The notes beneath the pieces were generated by a model that saw only the letters and a program-made list of their open reading frames with translations, did not search any database and was not told the origin of the DNA. A program made the position numbers and the translations under genes. 10,274 bases of DNA, from the NCBI GenBank assembly GCA_023807065.1, contig JAJJLU010004698.1:1-10274 (forward strand), given 5' to 3'. The DNA is from Isotricha intestinalis (Eukaryota; Ciliophora; Litostomatea; Vestibuliferida; Isotrichidae). Of the stretch, positions 1 to 8,400 are shown piece by piece. The first letter of the stretch is position 1; each line of letters starts with the position of its first letter.

Positions 1-456
1 TTCTACAATGAAGGAAAAGGAATTGACCCCATCGGTGGTGTAAGTCTAAGTGATATGGTGGAAGCAATAAATAATAGTGACACTGAACAGTTGCTATTAT
101 CCTCAACATTCCAAGGTAATTATGACGGAAATGATAACATAATAGATGGAATAGTAATTGCAAATCCTCAAAAATACAGTATAGGATTATTTCCTATGAT
201 ATATAATGCAACAATTCAAAAATTGACAATAGGAGAAAATTCAATATTTTTTATTGATGATCCAGGCGAAGGCATAACAGTATCTCAAGAAATCAAGTCT
301 ATCCAAATAATGTTAGGAGCAATAACAGGATATTCATATAATTCAACTATAGAACAATGCGAAAACAGAGCCACAATATCACTAAGCAGTATACAAACTA
401 CTTCAGATTATTATTATTGTATTATTGTATTTTTCCATTTCAGTGAAATTTATTAA
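1..456 (+). CDS. 3' part of a GLUG-repeat-like surface/secreted protein, probably truncated
   Basis: The frame is open from base 1, so the true start lies outside the window; the Met at 55 is internal. The visible protein has the pattern of a GLUG-type beta-repeat unit: FQGNYDGNDNIIDGI (the F-x-G-x-[FY]-D-G-N-x-x-I-x-G-[IL] signature), then GLFPMIYNATIQKLTI, then GAITGYSYNSTIEQCENRA. Such units occur in large extracellular or adhesin-like proteins of bacteria and some protists. The function here is unknown beyond a likely surface or secreted role. The first 60 bases contain 25 G/C by hand count, far above the rest of the window. The last 15 codons (Tyr/Ile/Phe-rich, 412-456) look unlike the rest and lie where composition drops, so the reading frame probably runs into unrelated DNA and stops by chance. 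A complete protein of this type would normally continue with more repeat units. Coding status is confident, the GLUG assignment moderate, and the truncation is inferred. Confidence 0.6.
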   Translation, partial: FYNEGKGIDPIGGVSLSDMVEAINNSDTEQLLLSSTFQGNYDGNDNIIDGIVIANPQKYSIGLFPMIYNATIQKLTIGENSIFFIDDPGEGITVSQEIKSIQIMLGAITGYSYNSTIEQCENRATISLSSIQTTSDYYYCIIVFFHFSEIY

Positions 457-2500
457 TTTTAAAATTTAATTTTACTTTAACATTAATTAATATCTATATC
501 TTTGATTTTGATTGAATAATTCATGTTTTCTTTTTAAATAAAATGAAAAACATTATTCATTTCTATTATTTTATTCTTTTATCTCAATTTTTCCTTTATT
601 TACATTTAATATTTTTTAAAATATTTTTGAGTCAAAACAAAAATAATTTTTTTTACATATCAATTATCTTTTATAACATATAATTAATTATAGTATATAA
701 TGGTAAAAATTCAAAAAATTCAATTTCTATCAAAATATTTTCTTTAATTAAAAATTTAATCATCTAATAGTTTATTGTTAAATCTCATCTATTATTTACT
801 TGAAGTATTTTTAAATTATTCTAATATATATTTAATTTTATTTATCTAGATTTTATTTTCGTTTGTCTATAAATATTTAAAATATCATTACGAGAAAAGA
901 GTAATAAAATTAGTTTGATTTGTTATATTTTAAGATAAGACATAAAAATTATTTTCAAGAATTATTTTATATTTATTAATAATTTTTTGAATTTAAGGTA
1001 ATCACTTATTTTAATTGTCAATCACGTATAACTCTATATCATTGTTGTTACTTTTATAAAAAATATTTTCTTCTTTAATTATTATTTCTTTACTAATAAT
1101 CTTTCTTTTTCTTTATTATCAATTTTATTTTTTTCAATGATTTCTTTATTCACATTATATTCTTCAATATCTTTTTCATTAAAAGAAATATTATTAACAT
1201 TTTTATATAAATTAATTTCTCAATGTTTTAAAAATAAAATTTGTCTTATATGATTATTTCTCTTGTAATTTTTAACAATAATTTCTTTTTTAATTTGATT
1301 TCCATTAATTAATTCATTTATCTTGAAATGCATAATGCATATATTTAATGTAAATTGTTGATTTAGGATTGAGAGAAATTCACACTTACTATTTATTGAT
1401 TTTTCACTTTTTTTTGCCTTTTAATTAAAATTCTATAAATTTCTTTATATTTATTTAGATTTTCATTAAAATTTATCTAAAACTATAGATTTTAAATTTA
1501 TTATAATAATCTTTTGATGTTCAAATAATTGATAATTTCTTTAGTATGAATGATACATTCATTTATATTATTATTATTAAATTAATTAAATTGTTCAAGA
1601 GGGATTTTTTTCAATAAATTTATTCAGAAATTGAATAAACTTATTATCACTTCAGAATTTCTTTTAAATTATAGGAGATATGAAAATATTATCTTTTAAT
1701 ATTATTTTCATCAAAATCATTCTTCTTTTTCATTTAATTTAAAATTTCTCTATTTATAATTTTATTACTTGAATTTTTAAAATTATTCTACTTTCCATTA
1801 TTAATTTTTCTAATTGTAGCATTTCCAGTTCTTACATTATTCTTTTTATTTGAAGGAGATTTATAATTTGAAGTTGAAATAAAAGAATTTATGCTTTTTT
1901 GAATTTTTCTCATTGGGGAGTTTTTTTGTCTCTTATTGAAGAACTCATATTATTTACCTGTTTATTTAAGCATAATATTCTTTTTAGTTGATTATTATTT
2001 ATGTTATTGCTTTTATTATTTATTTGATTATTATTTTTATTTTTATTTATTATCATTTTTCTCTTGGTAAAGAATGACTTTGATTTACTATATTTGATTT
2101 TTTTTCAATGTTTTCTATTGTTGAATGAATATTTATTTTTATTATGTTTGATAAATTTGTGTTTCAAATTAAATATTTCTGGTTGAATCTGTCATTGATT
2201 GATCATGATTCTTCATATGTATCTCCTTTTTTTGTAAAAATTTCTTGGAATAATAAATTTAGTAATTCCTATTCAAGAATCATTTCTTATTACTTTTATA
2301 TTATATTTTATATTTATATTTGCTCTATGAATTATTTGATTTTATGAAGAGTATTATTTCAGGATCTGATTTAAAAATAAAAGCAAATGTTTCAAATTTA
2401 AAATTATTAGGTTTTGACAATAAATAATAATTTATTAATTTTTTCAAGAGAAATAAAATAAATTAAATTTATAAAATAATTTTTAATAATCAAAAATACA
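415..2500 (-). pseudogene. Decayed gene, C-terminal part: Asn/Lys-rich linker and coiled-coil-like tail
   Basis: This continues the minus-strand pseudogene downstream of its membrane part; no intervening promoter or start is evident, so one gene is the simplest reading. Legible blocks: 1913-1791 (41 codons from a Met, with SFISTSNYKSPSNKKNNVR and TGNATIRKINNGK); about 2070-1920 (Asn-rich, ending MSSSIRDKKTP); 1560-1420 (HTKEIINYLNIKRLL, five stops in nine codons, then NENLNKYKEIYRILIKRQKK); 1333-1082 (84 codons with one internal TGA, with INELINGNQIKKEIIVKNYK and ISFNEKDIEEYNVNKEIIEK); 1091-890 (IFYKSNNNDIELYVIDN, ILENNFYVLS, ITNQTNFITLF); and 533-486 (KENMNYSIKIKDIDIN). Codon counts between landmarks at 1333/1082 and 1913/1788 agree exactly, so the frames are not reading errors. 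The product would have been hydrophilic, charged and partly helical. The function is unknown. The low-coordinate end meets the GLUG-like gene near 405-415. Confidence 0.68.
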
Positions 2501-2525
2501 TTATAATTTAAATAAATAAAATTAA

Positions 2526-4260
2526 CTAAAAAAAATAAGAATAATTGTTATATAAATAGAATATAAATAATAAAAGATTCACAAACAGAAGATAAATTTG
2601 ATCCTTAAAACAACAATCATAGTTGAAGAAATTTATCAAATTTATCATTTTCAAAAACTGAAGAATAAATCCATTTTCAGAATTAAATAAAAAGATAAAA
2701 AGTAATAGAAATTTGAAAAATAAAAATTCCTCTGACAAAGAAAAATACACAAAAATTAATATCAAAATTAAGAATATAATAATGAAGTAATTCCTAATGT
2801 TTTTTTATCCTTAAATAAAACAATATCATTTATTTAACTTTTGAAAATTTATTTGTCAAAAATAAATTGGAAAATTTAACCTAAAACTTTGATTATTATT
2901 TTCATGAATATCTCATAATATAAAAAGCATTAAAGTAATCTAATTTAAAACCATTTAATTGAAAATTAATATATCCTGATTCTTTGGATTAGGACTCTTT
3001 AAATTTTTCTTCAAAAAGATGATAATTATTTGAAATAAGATTCTGATAATATTCTTCCATTATAAAGAAATATTATCTAAAAATATAAATCATTTTTATG
3101 ATTTAGGAATTGAATTCATTTTCTCTGATTATCTTTGTTATTCTTTTTAGAAACATATTGTAATTAAAAACTCATTTATGAAAGTTGAAATATATAATAG
3201 TGATTTGAATGGAAAAAATATTATTCCCAATACTACAATTTACTTTATATATATTTTTAGTTTAATTTAAATTACTTAAATTACAAAATTTAAATATTTA
3301 ATCACATTTTTCCTAAAATAAATCAAAAGAAAAGAGAAGTTTTATGAAGAAACAACTCAATAATTTTCATCTTTTTTATATAAATTTTTAATTAAATTAA
3401 TTAAATTTATTTTACTTTTCTCTCTGTATCAGGATTATCAGATAAATTAACCTTATGATATCCAAAAATACTATTATTAATTGATTTAAAAATTTTCATT
3501 TTTCCTCCAAAATAAAAAGAAAACATATAAATACCATCTAAAATAATAAAAAAAGAATAGAGAGAAGTATAATACATAATTTATCAAAATCACGTTCAAC
3601 GTTGAAACATAAACTAATAATATTTAGTCTTATATATGTTATATTTCCCATTAATAATGATTTGGAATTTATTTTATCTAGAAAATAAGTAAGTTGAAAT
3701 AAATATGGAAATAAAATTAAAGGGAAATAAGCTTCTAAATGATATTTAGAAAAAAATTAATTTTTCTCCTTTTTAAAACTATTTCACGTAATGAAACATT
3801 TATTTGCTTTTTATGAATAATATTTTTTTAGTTAAAAGATAAAAAATTCTAAAAAAAACAAAAAAAAATTGCAAAGAAATATTCTATAATATTTAATGAT
3901 TTTTCATAAATATATGATAATTCATGATAAATATAAAATTTAAAAATTATTCAAATCAATAAACATTGTTTTTAATATATTTTGGAAAATGAAAAAAAAT
4001 GACTTAAATTATAAAATAATGAACATTGTATTAAATAATTGTTTTTAAGAAATATTGAAATAAGTTTATTAAAAAACTTGAACAATTCTAATTTTTAGTT
4101 TTAAATTATTAATGAAGTATTATAATAATTTTAAAATAATAAAACCTTAAAATTTCTTTATAATTTTAGAGAAAATAAAAGAAATTTCTTAAAAAAAGAA
4201 AAAATTTTATTTTTTTATAAATTATATAAAAATCTATATCTTAATGAAATATAAATAAAT
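2526..4260 (-). pseudogene. Decayed gene, N-terminal part: multi-pass membrane protein of unrecognised family
   Basis: No intact ORF spans this stretch, but the minus strand is plainly ex-coding. Blocks checked codon by codon include 3747-3541 (69 sense codons before a TAG, with EAYFPLILFPYLFQLTYFLD, MGNITYIRLNIISL and CFNVERDFDKLCIILL) and 3538-3410 (43 codons, with GIYMFSFYFGGKMKIFKSIN and SIFGYHKVNLSDNPDTERKV). A further block runs in one frame from about 3240 to 2902 with several stops (with MEEYYQNLISNNYHLFEEKF and INFQLNGFKLDYFNAFYIMR). Another is 2765-2526 (79 codons, mostly Phe/Leu/Ile with membrane-like segments). At 3850-3750 KQINVSLREIVLKRRKINFF is legible; weaker membrane-like blocks continue to about 4260. 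The blocks sit in different frames, so several indels are needed. I infer a large protein with many transmembrane segments and a hydrophilic loop between about 3240 and 2780. The family is not recognised. It probably forms one gene with the tail at 415-2500. Pseudogene status is well supported; the ends are approximate. Confidence 0.7.
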
Positions 4261-4352
4261 TAAAAAATATCATAAAAATAATTATTATTGACGAAAAATA
4301 AAATAAACATCATATAAAACCAAAGAATAATAAAAATAAACAAAAACTTTAA

Positions 4353-4518
4353 ATGAAAAAATTATTATATTTCATTATTATAATAAACTTTTATATAAAA
4401 AGAAATTTTAGCATAAATTCTGAAATAGTTGAACAATATGTTACAAAAAAATATTGAATCCAGATATATCATGAAAAATATTTTTAACTGATTTTTCCAA
4501 AAAAAATCATATATAAAA
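4353..4518. other. Ambiguous stretch: ends of two decayed genes overlap or abut
   Basis: Two readings compete here. On the plus strand, an ATG at 4353 opens 34 codons with a Lys-Lys plus hydrophobic start (MKKLLYFIIIINFYIK) that resembles a signal peptide. It stops at TGA 4455 and continues in frame as IQIYHEKYF to a TAA at 4485; this could be the N-terminus of the plus-strand pseudogene. On the minus strand, an open run from about 4500 to 4363 reads as membrane-like sequence (MIYLDSIFFCNILFNYFRIY) and could be the start of the minus-strand membrane pseudogene. Hydrophobic AT-rich sequence is easily read as coding on either strand, so I assign neither. Confidence 0.4.
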
Positions 4519-5037
4519 ATAATAACTCAAGAAAAAGATAATTTAGATTTTTATTATGGTTTTATTTCAACAATTTCACCAGAATCTCAATCATTAAGAG
4601 CATTGGAAGAAATTGTAACTAAAACTCAAAAAGATGAAAAAGATGATAGAATATATTATTTAACAATTAAAAAAAAACAAATTCAACTTATTTATCTTTT
4701 TATATTCAAATTAGAGGAGGTGTTTTTAATTCAAATGTTGAATTTGAAAATACTGAAAAAGATGATGCTAATAAAATTATTAGAGATTATCTCATTATTG
4801 TTGATGTTAATAATGTTGTTGTTGGTTTAATTGTTTTTGTGGAAAATGTAAATCAAAAAATCCTTCTCGACAAAATTTACAATTACAAAATCAACAAATT
4901 AATACCAAAATCAATCAATGTTTTATAAAAATCTACAAATGATGAATCCTAATTATTGAATCATATATCAAAATCAAGGAATGAATAATCAAAATCAATA
5001 AATTGGAAATTTTAATGATATTCAAAAAATAAAATGA
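4519..5037 (+). pseudogene. Second decayed gene, unknown product with a Gln/Asn-rich end
   Basis: Plus-strand sequence reads as coding in three successive frames. 4519-4670 gives ITQEKDNLDFYYGFISTISP, ESQSLRALEEIVTK and DEKDDRIYYLTI. After the A-run at 4669-4677 the frame shifts to give TNSTYLSFYIQIRGG, VFNSNVEFENTEKDDANKII and RDYLIIVDVNNVVVGLIVFV, ending near 4856. After a second A-run (4855-4860) another shift gives QNLQLQNQQINTKINQ. From 4933 LQMMNPNY, YQNQGMNNQNQ and IGNFNDIQ follow, separated by TGA and TAA. A fragment of this gene is still open from the Met at 4603 to 4830, but that frame leaves the coding register at the first A-run, so its C-terminus is spurious. Codons starting with G (GAA, GAT, GTT, GGT) are frequent, which supports the plus strand. 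I do not recognise the family. The original product was at least about 170 residues, mixed alpha/beta in appearance, with a low-complexity Gln/Asn tail. Confidence 0.62.
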
Positions 5038-5060
5038 AAAAGAATTAATTGATAAAGATG

Positions 5061-5338
5061 TTAAAATTAATAATTAATTTTAAAAAAATGTGAAAAAAGA
5101 GAGATAATTAATAGAGAGAATAAATTCTAATATAGTGTTTTGTTTTTTTTTTTTGAAAATAGACTCGGACAATTATATAAAATATTATTTATATTTATGA
5201 AATCTCAATAATAAAATATTTATATTACCAATAAAACATTCTAAATAAAATTTAAATTACAATAAAATAATCAAAAAAATAAAAAAATAAAAAATTAATA
5301 ATAAAAGAAATAAACAATAAAAATTAAAAATATTGTCT
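5061..5338. other. AT-only spacer upstream of topoisomerase II
   Basis: No coding register is visible on either strand. It holds a T-run at about 5143-5154 and A-rich tracts, with almost no G or C apart from the short word around 5162-5170. It probably contains upstream promoter sequence for the topoisomerase II gene, but I see no defined element before 5339. Confidence 0.5.
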
Positions 5339-5339
5339 C

Positions 5340-5347
5340 CCCGCCAA
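5340..5347 (-). promoter_or_regulatory. E2F-like site upstream of topoisomerase II
   Basis: The plus strand reads CCCGCCAA; its reverse complement TTGGCGGG matches the well-known E2F/DP binding core (TTTSSCGC-type, as in TTTGGCGGGAA). It lies in a GC-rich word (CCCCGCC at 5339-5345) in an otherwise nearly pure A/T promoter, 74 bp upstream of the topoisomerase II ATG. E2F-type factors drive S-phase genes in many eukaryotes, and topoisomerase II is cell-cycle regulated, so the placement makes sense. Binding is inferred from the motif and context only. Confidence 0.5.
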
Positions 5348-5355
5348 GAAAGAAT

Positions 5356-5378
5356 TTAAATACCAAAAAAGTATTTAA
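5356..5378. repeat. Perfect inverted repeat, 8-bp arms and 7-nt loop
   Basis: TTAAATAC (5356-5363) and GTATTTAA (5371-5378) are exact reverse complements around a CAAAAAA loop. The repeat begins 8 bp after the E2F-like word and ends 43 bp before the topoisomerase II ATG. It could be a protein-binding palindrome or a 5' UTR hairpin. In such AT-rich DNA a chance origin is possible. Confidence 0.4.
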
Positions 5379-5380
5379 TT

Positions 5381-5385
5381 TCATA
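5381..5385 (+). promoter_or_regulatory. Possible initiator (trichomonad-type TCA-Y-W)
   Basis: TCATA fits the trichomonad initiator consensus TCA(+1)Y(T/A). It would place the transcription start at A5383, 39 nt before the topoisomerase II ATG. This matters only if the organism is a parabasalid, which is not proven; the 5-mer is short enough to occur by chance. Confidence 0.22.
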
Positions 5386-5421
5386 ATTTAAAAATCAAAA
5401 AAAAAACAAAAAAATAAAAAA

Positions 5422-8400
5422 ATGCCAAAAACACAAGATGGTCAAATAGAAAAAACATATCAAAAAAAGACACAATTAGAACATATTCTTCTTCGTCCAG
5501 ACACATATATAGGAACAACAGAGCATATAATAGAAAAATTATGGGTTTTATCCTCAAAAGAAACATTAGTATATAAACAAATAAATTATGTTCCAGGCTT
5601 ATATAAAATTTTCGATGAAATTTTAGTAAATGCAATAGATAATATAACAAGAGATTTAAGAATGAATTTAATTAAAGTAAATATTACTTCAAAATCAATT
5701 TCAATATATAATAATGGAAAAGGAATTCCAATTACAATTCATAAAACTTATAAAGTTTATGTTCCAGAATTAATTTTTGGTCATTTATTAACAAGTTCAA
5801 ATTATGATGATTCTCAAAAAAAAGTCACTGGAGGAAGAAATGGTTTTGGAGCCAAATTAACTAATGTTTTTAGTAAAAAATTTATTGTTGAAACAGCAGA
5901 TAAAAAAACTAAAAAATTATTTAAAATGGAATTTTATGATAATATGACTAAACATAATGAACCTCAAATTATTAATAATTATGATGGTGAAGATTTTACT
6001 AGAATTACTTTTGAACCTGATTTTAAAAAATTTAAAATGAGTGAAATGGATGATGATATAATTTCCTTAATGAAAAAAAGAGTTTATGATGTTGCTGGAA
6101 CAACTCCAGAAAGAATCAACGTATATTTAAATGATAAAAAGATTAAAATATCTAAATTTTCAGATTATATTGATTTATATATTAAAGATAAATTTTTTGA
6201 TGAAGAAAATAAAATTGAATATCCTAAATTAATTTATACTGCTAATCAAAGATGGGAAGTTGCTTTTTCAATGACTGATGGAATTTCACAACAAGTTTCT
6301 TTTGTTAATGGTATATGTACTTCAAAAGGTGGAACACATGTAAATTATATTTTAGATCAGGTAACTGAGAGAATATCAGAATTAGTAAAAAAAAAAAATA
6401 AAGATATTAAAATTAATACTAATCAAATTAAACAAAATATTTGGGTTTTTATTAATTGCTTAATTGAAAATCCTTCTTTTAATTCTCAAACAAAAGAAAC
6501 TTTAACAACAAAAATTGAAAATTTTGGTTCAAAATGTGAATTAACTGAAAAATTTATAAAGGAATTTTTAAAAAGCACAATAGTAACAAATATAATAGAA
6601 TTTGCAAAGGCAAAATCGAAAATAAAATTACATAAAGCATTATCATCAAATATAAAAAGATCATCAAGATTATTAGGAATAGAAAAATTAGAAGATGCAA
6701 ATTTAGCAGGAACAAAAGATTTTAAAGATTGTACATTAATATTAACAGAAGGAGATTCTGCAAAAGCATTAGCACTAAGTGGAATTGAAGTAGTTGGAAG
6801 AGATAAATATGGAGTTTTTCCTTTAAGAGGTAAAGTCTTAAATGTTAGAGGAGCTAAAGATAGTCAAATTATAAAAAATGAAGAAATTCAAAATATTATT
6901 AAAATTCTAGGTTTAAAAATAGGAATGGATTATTCTGATGAATTAAAAGGAATGAGATATGGTCATTTATTAATTATGACTGATCAAGATTATGATGGTT
7001 CTCATATTAAAGGTTTAATCATTAATTTTATTCATTTTTTTTGGCCTAGTTTAATAAAAAGAGGAGATTTTTTACAAGAATTTATTACTCCTATTGTTAA
7101 AGCAACTAAAGATAATTTTCCAACTCAAACTTTTTTCACTATTAAAGAATATACTGATTGGTATAATAACAATAAACATAATGGATATAAAATTAAATAT
7201 TATAAAGGTTTAGGTACTTCAACAAATAAAGAAGCAAAAGAATATTTTTCAAATATAAGAAGATTAAAATTATCTTTTAAATATGTTAATGAAGAAGATG
7301 ATAAAGCAATTATATTAGGTTTTGAAAAAAATGATTCAGAAGCTAGAAAAGAATGGTTATTAAACTTTGATCAATTTAACACATTTTTAGACCAATCAAA
7401 AGGAATGATAAGATATAAAAATTTTATAAATGAAGAATTAATATTTTTTTCATTTTATGATAACATACGTTCAATACCATCAATGATGGATGGTTTGAAG
7501 CCTTCAGAGAGAAAAATATTATTTTCATGTTTTAAAAGAAATTTAAAAAATGAAATGAAAGTAGCTCAACTATCAGGATATGTAGCAGAAAATTCTTCAT
7601 ATCATCATGGAGAACAAAGTTTAGGATCAACAATAACAGCATTAGCACAAGATTTTGTAGGATCAAATAATATAAATTTATTAATACCAAAAGGTCAATT
7701 TGGAAATAGATATAATGGAATAAAAGGAGCAGCATCACCTCGTTATATATATACTCAATTAAATCCAATATCAAGAATAATATTTAATGAAAATGATGAT
7801 AATTTACTTTTATATAATGTAGATGAAGGAATGAAAATTGAACCTGTTTGGTATGTTCCTATTTTACCTATGGTTCTTGTTAATGGAGCTGAAGGAATAG
7901 GAACTGGTTGGAGTACTTTTATTCCTGAATATAATCCTATTGAAATTGCTAGGAATTTAATTAGGAAAATTAATGGAGAAAAATATGTTGAAATGATTCC
8001 TTGGTATAAAGGTTTTTCTGGTGATATTAAAGAAATTAATGGAAAAGGAAAATCCTATTCTGTTAATGGGAAATTTAAATTAAATAATGATGATAATATT
8101 ATAGAAATTAATGAATTACCTATTAGGGAATTTACAAGGGAATATAAAAGCTTTTTAGAAAAAATGCATATTGATAATAAAGATTATAACGGAAATAGAG
8201 ATTTTGTTGTTGAAGATATTAAGGAATATCATACTGATAATAAAATTTCTTTTATTGTTAAATTAACTGAAGATAGTTTTAATAAAATTAAAGGAAAAAA
8301 TGAAGAAGAATTACTTAAAATATTCAAATTAAGTACTTCTCTTACAACTTCAAATATGGTTTTATTTGATAGTAATAATAAAATTAAAAAATATAATAAT

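Noticed and set aside
412..436. Tiny intron candidate, GTATTATTG to TTTCAG, at the end of the GLUG-like gene
   Set aside because: It resembles the 23-25 nt introns known in trichomonads but lacks their extended 5' and branch/3' motif, and the sequence after the AG (TGA...) does not continue the GLUG-like protein.
2144..2347. 67-codon plus-strand frame rich in Phe/Tyr/Ile
   Set aside because: It is antisense to the Asn/Lys-rich tail of the minus-strand pseudogene and has only composition-driven residues.
3595..3606. Perfect 12-bp palindrome TTCAACGTTGAA
   Set aside because: It falls inside a well-read pseudogene codon block (the FNVE part of CFNVERDFDK), so coding history explains it adequately; no partner copy was seen.
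2461..3850. Long plus-strand frames that look protein-like if TAA is read as Gln, for example around 2572-2760 and 3178-3850
   Set aside because: The minus strand over the same bases has much better coding blocks with few or no stops (3747-3541, 3538-3410, 3060-2905). The plus-strand reading is the antisense shadow, made plausible by low-complexity A/T sequence.
415..5037. Alternative genetic code with TAA/TAG as Gln (and TGA as Trp), suggested by in-frame stops at Gln-like positions
   Set aside because: The intact topoisomerase II uses CAA or CAG for all 29 of its Gln codons, has no internal TAA/TAG/TGA in 1,408 codons and ends on TAA; the EF-hand gene agrees. The stop-rich blocks also contain frameshifts, so decay explains them better.
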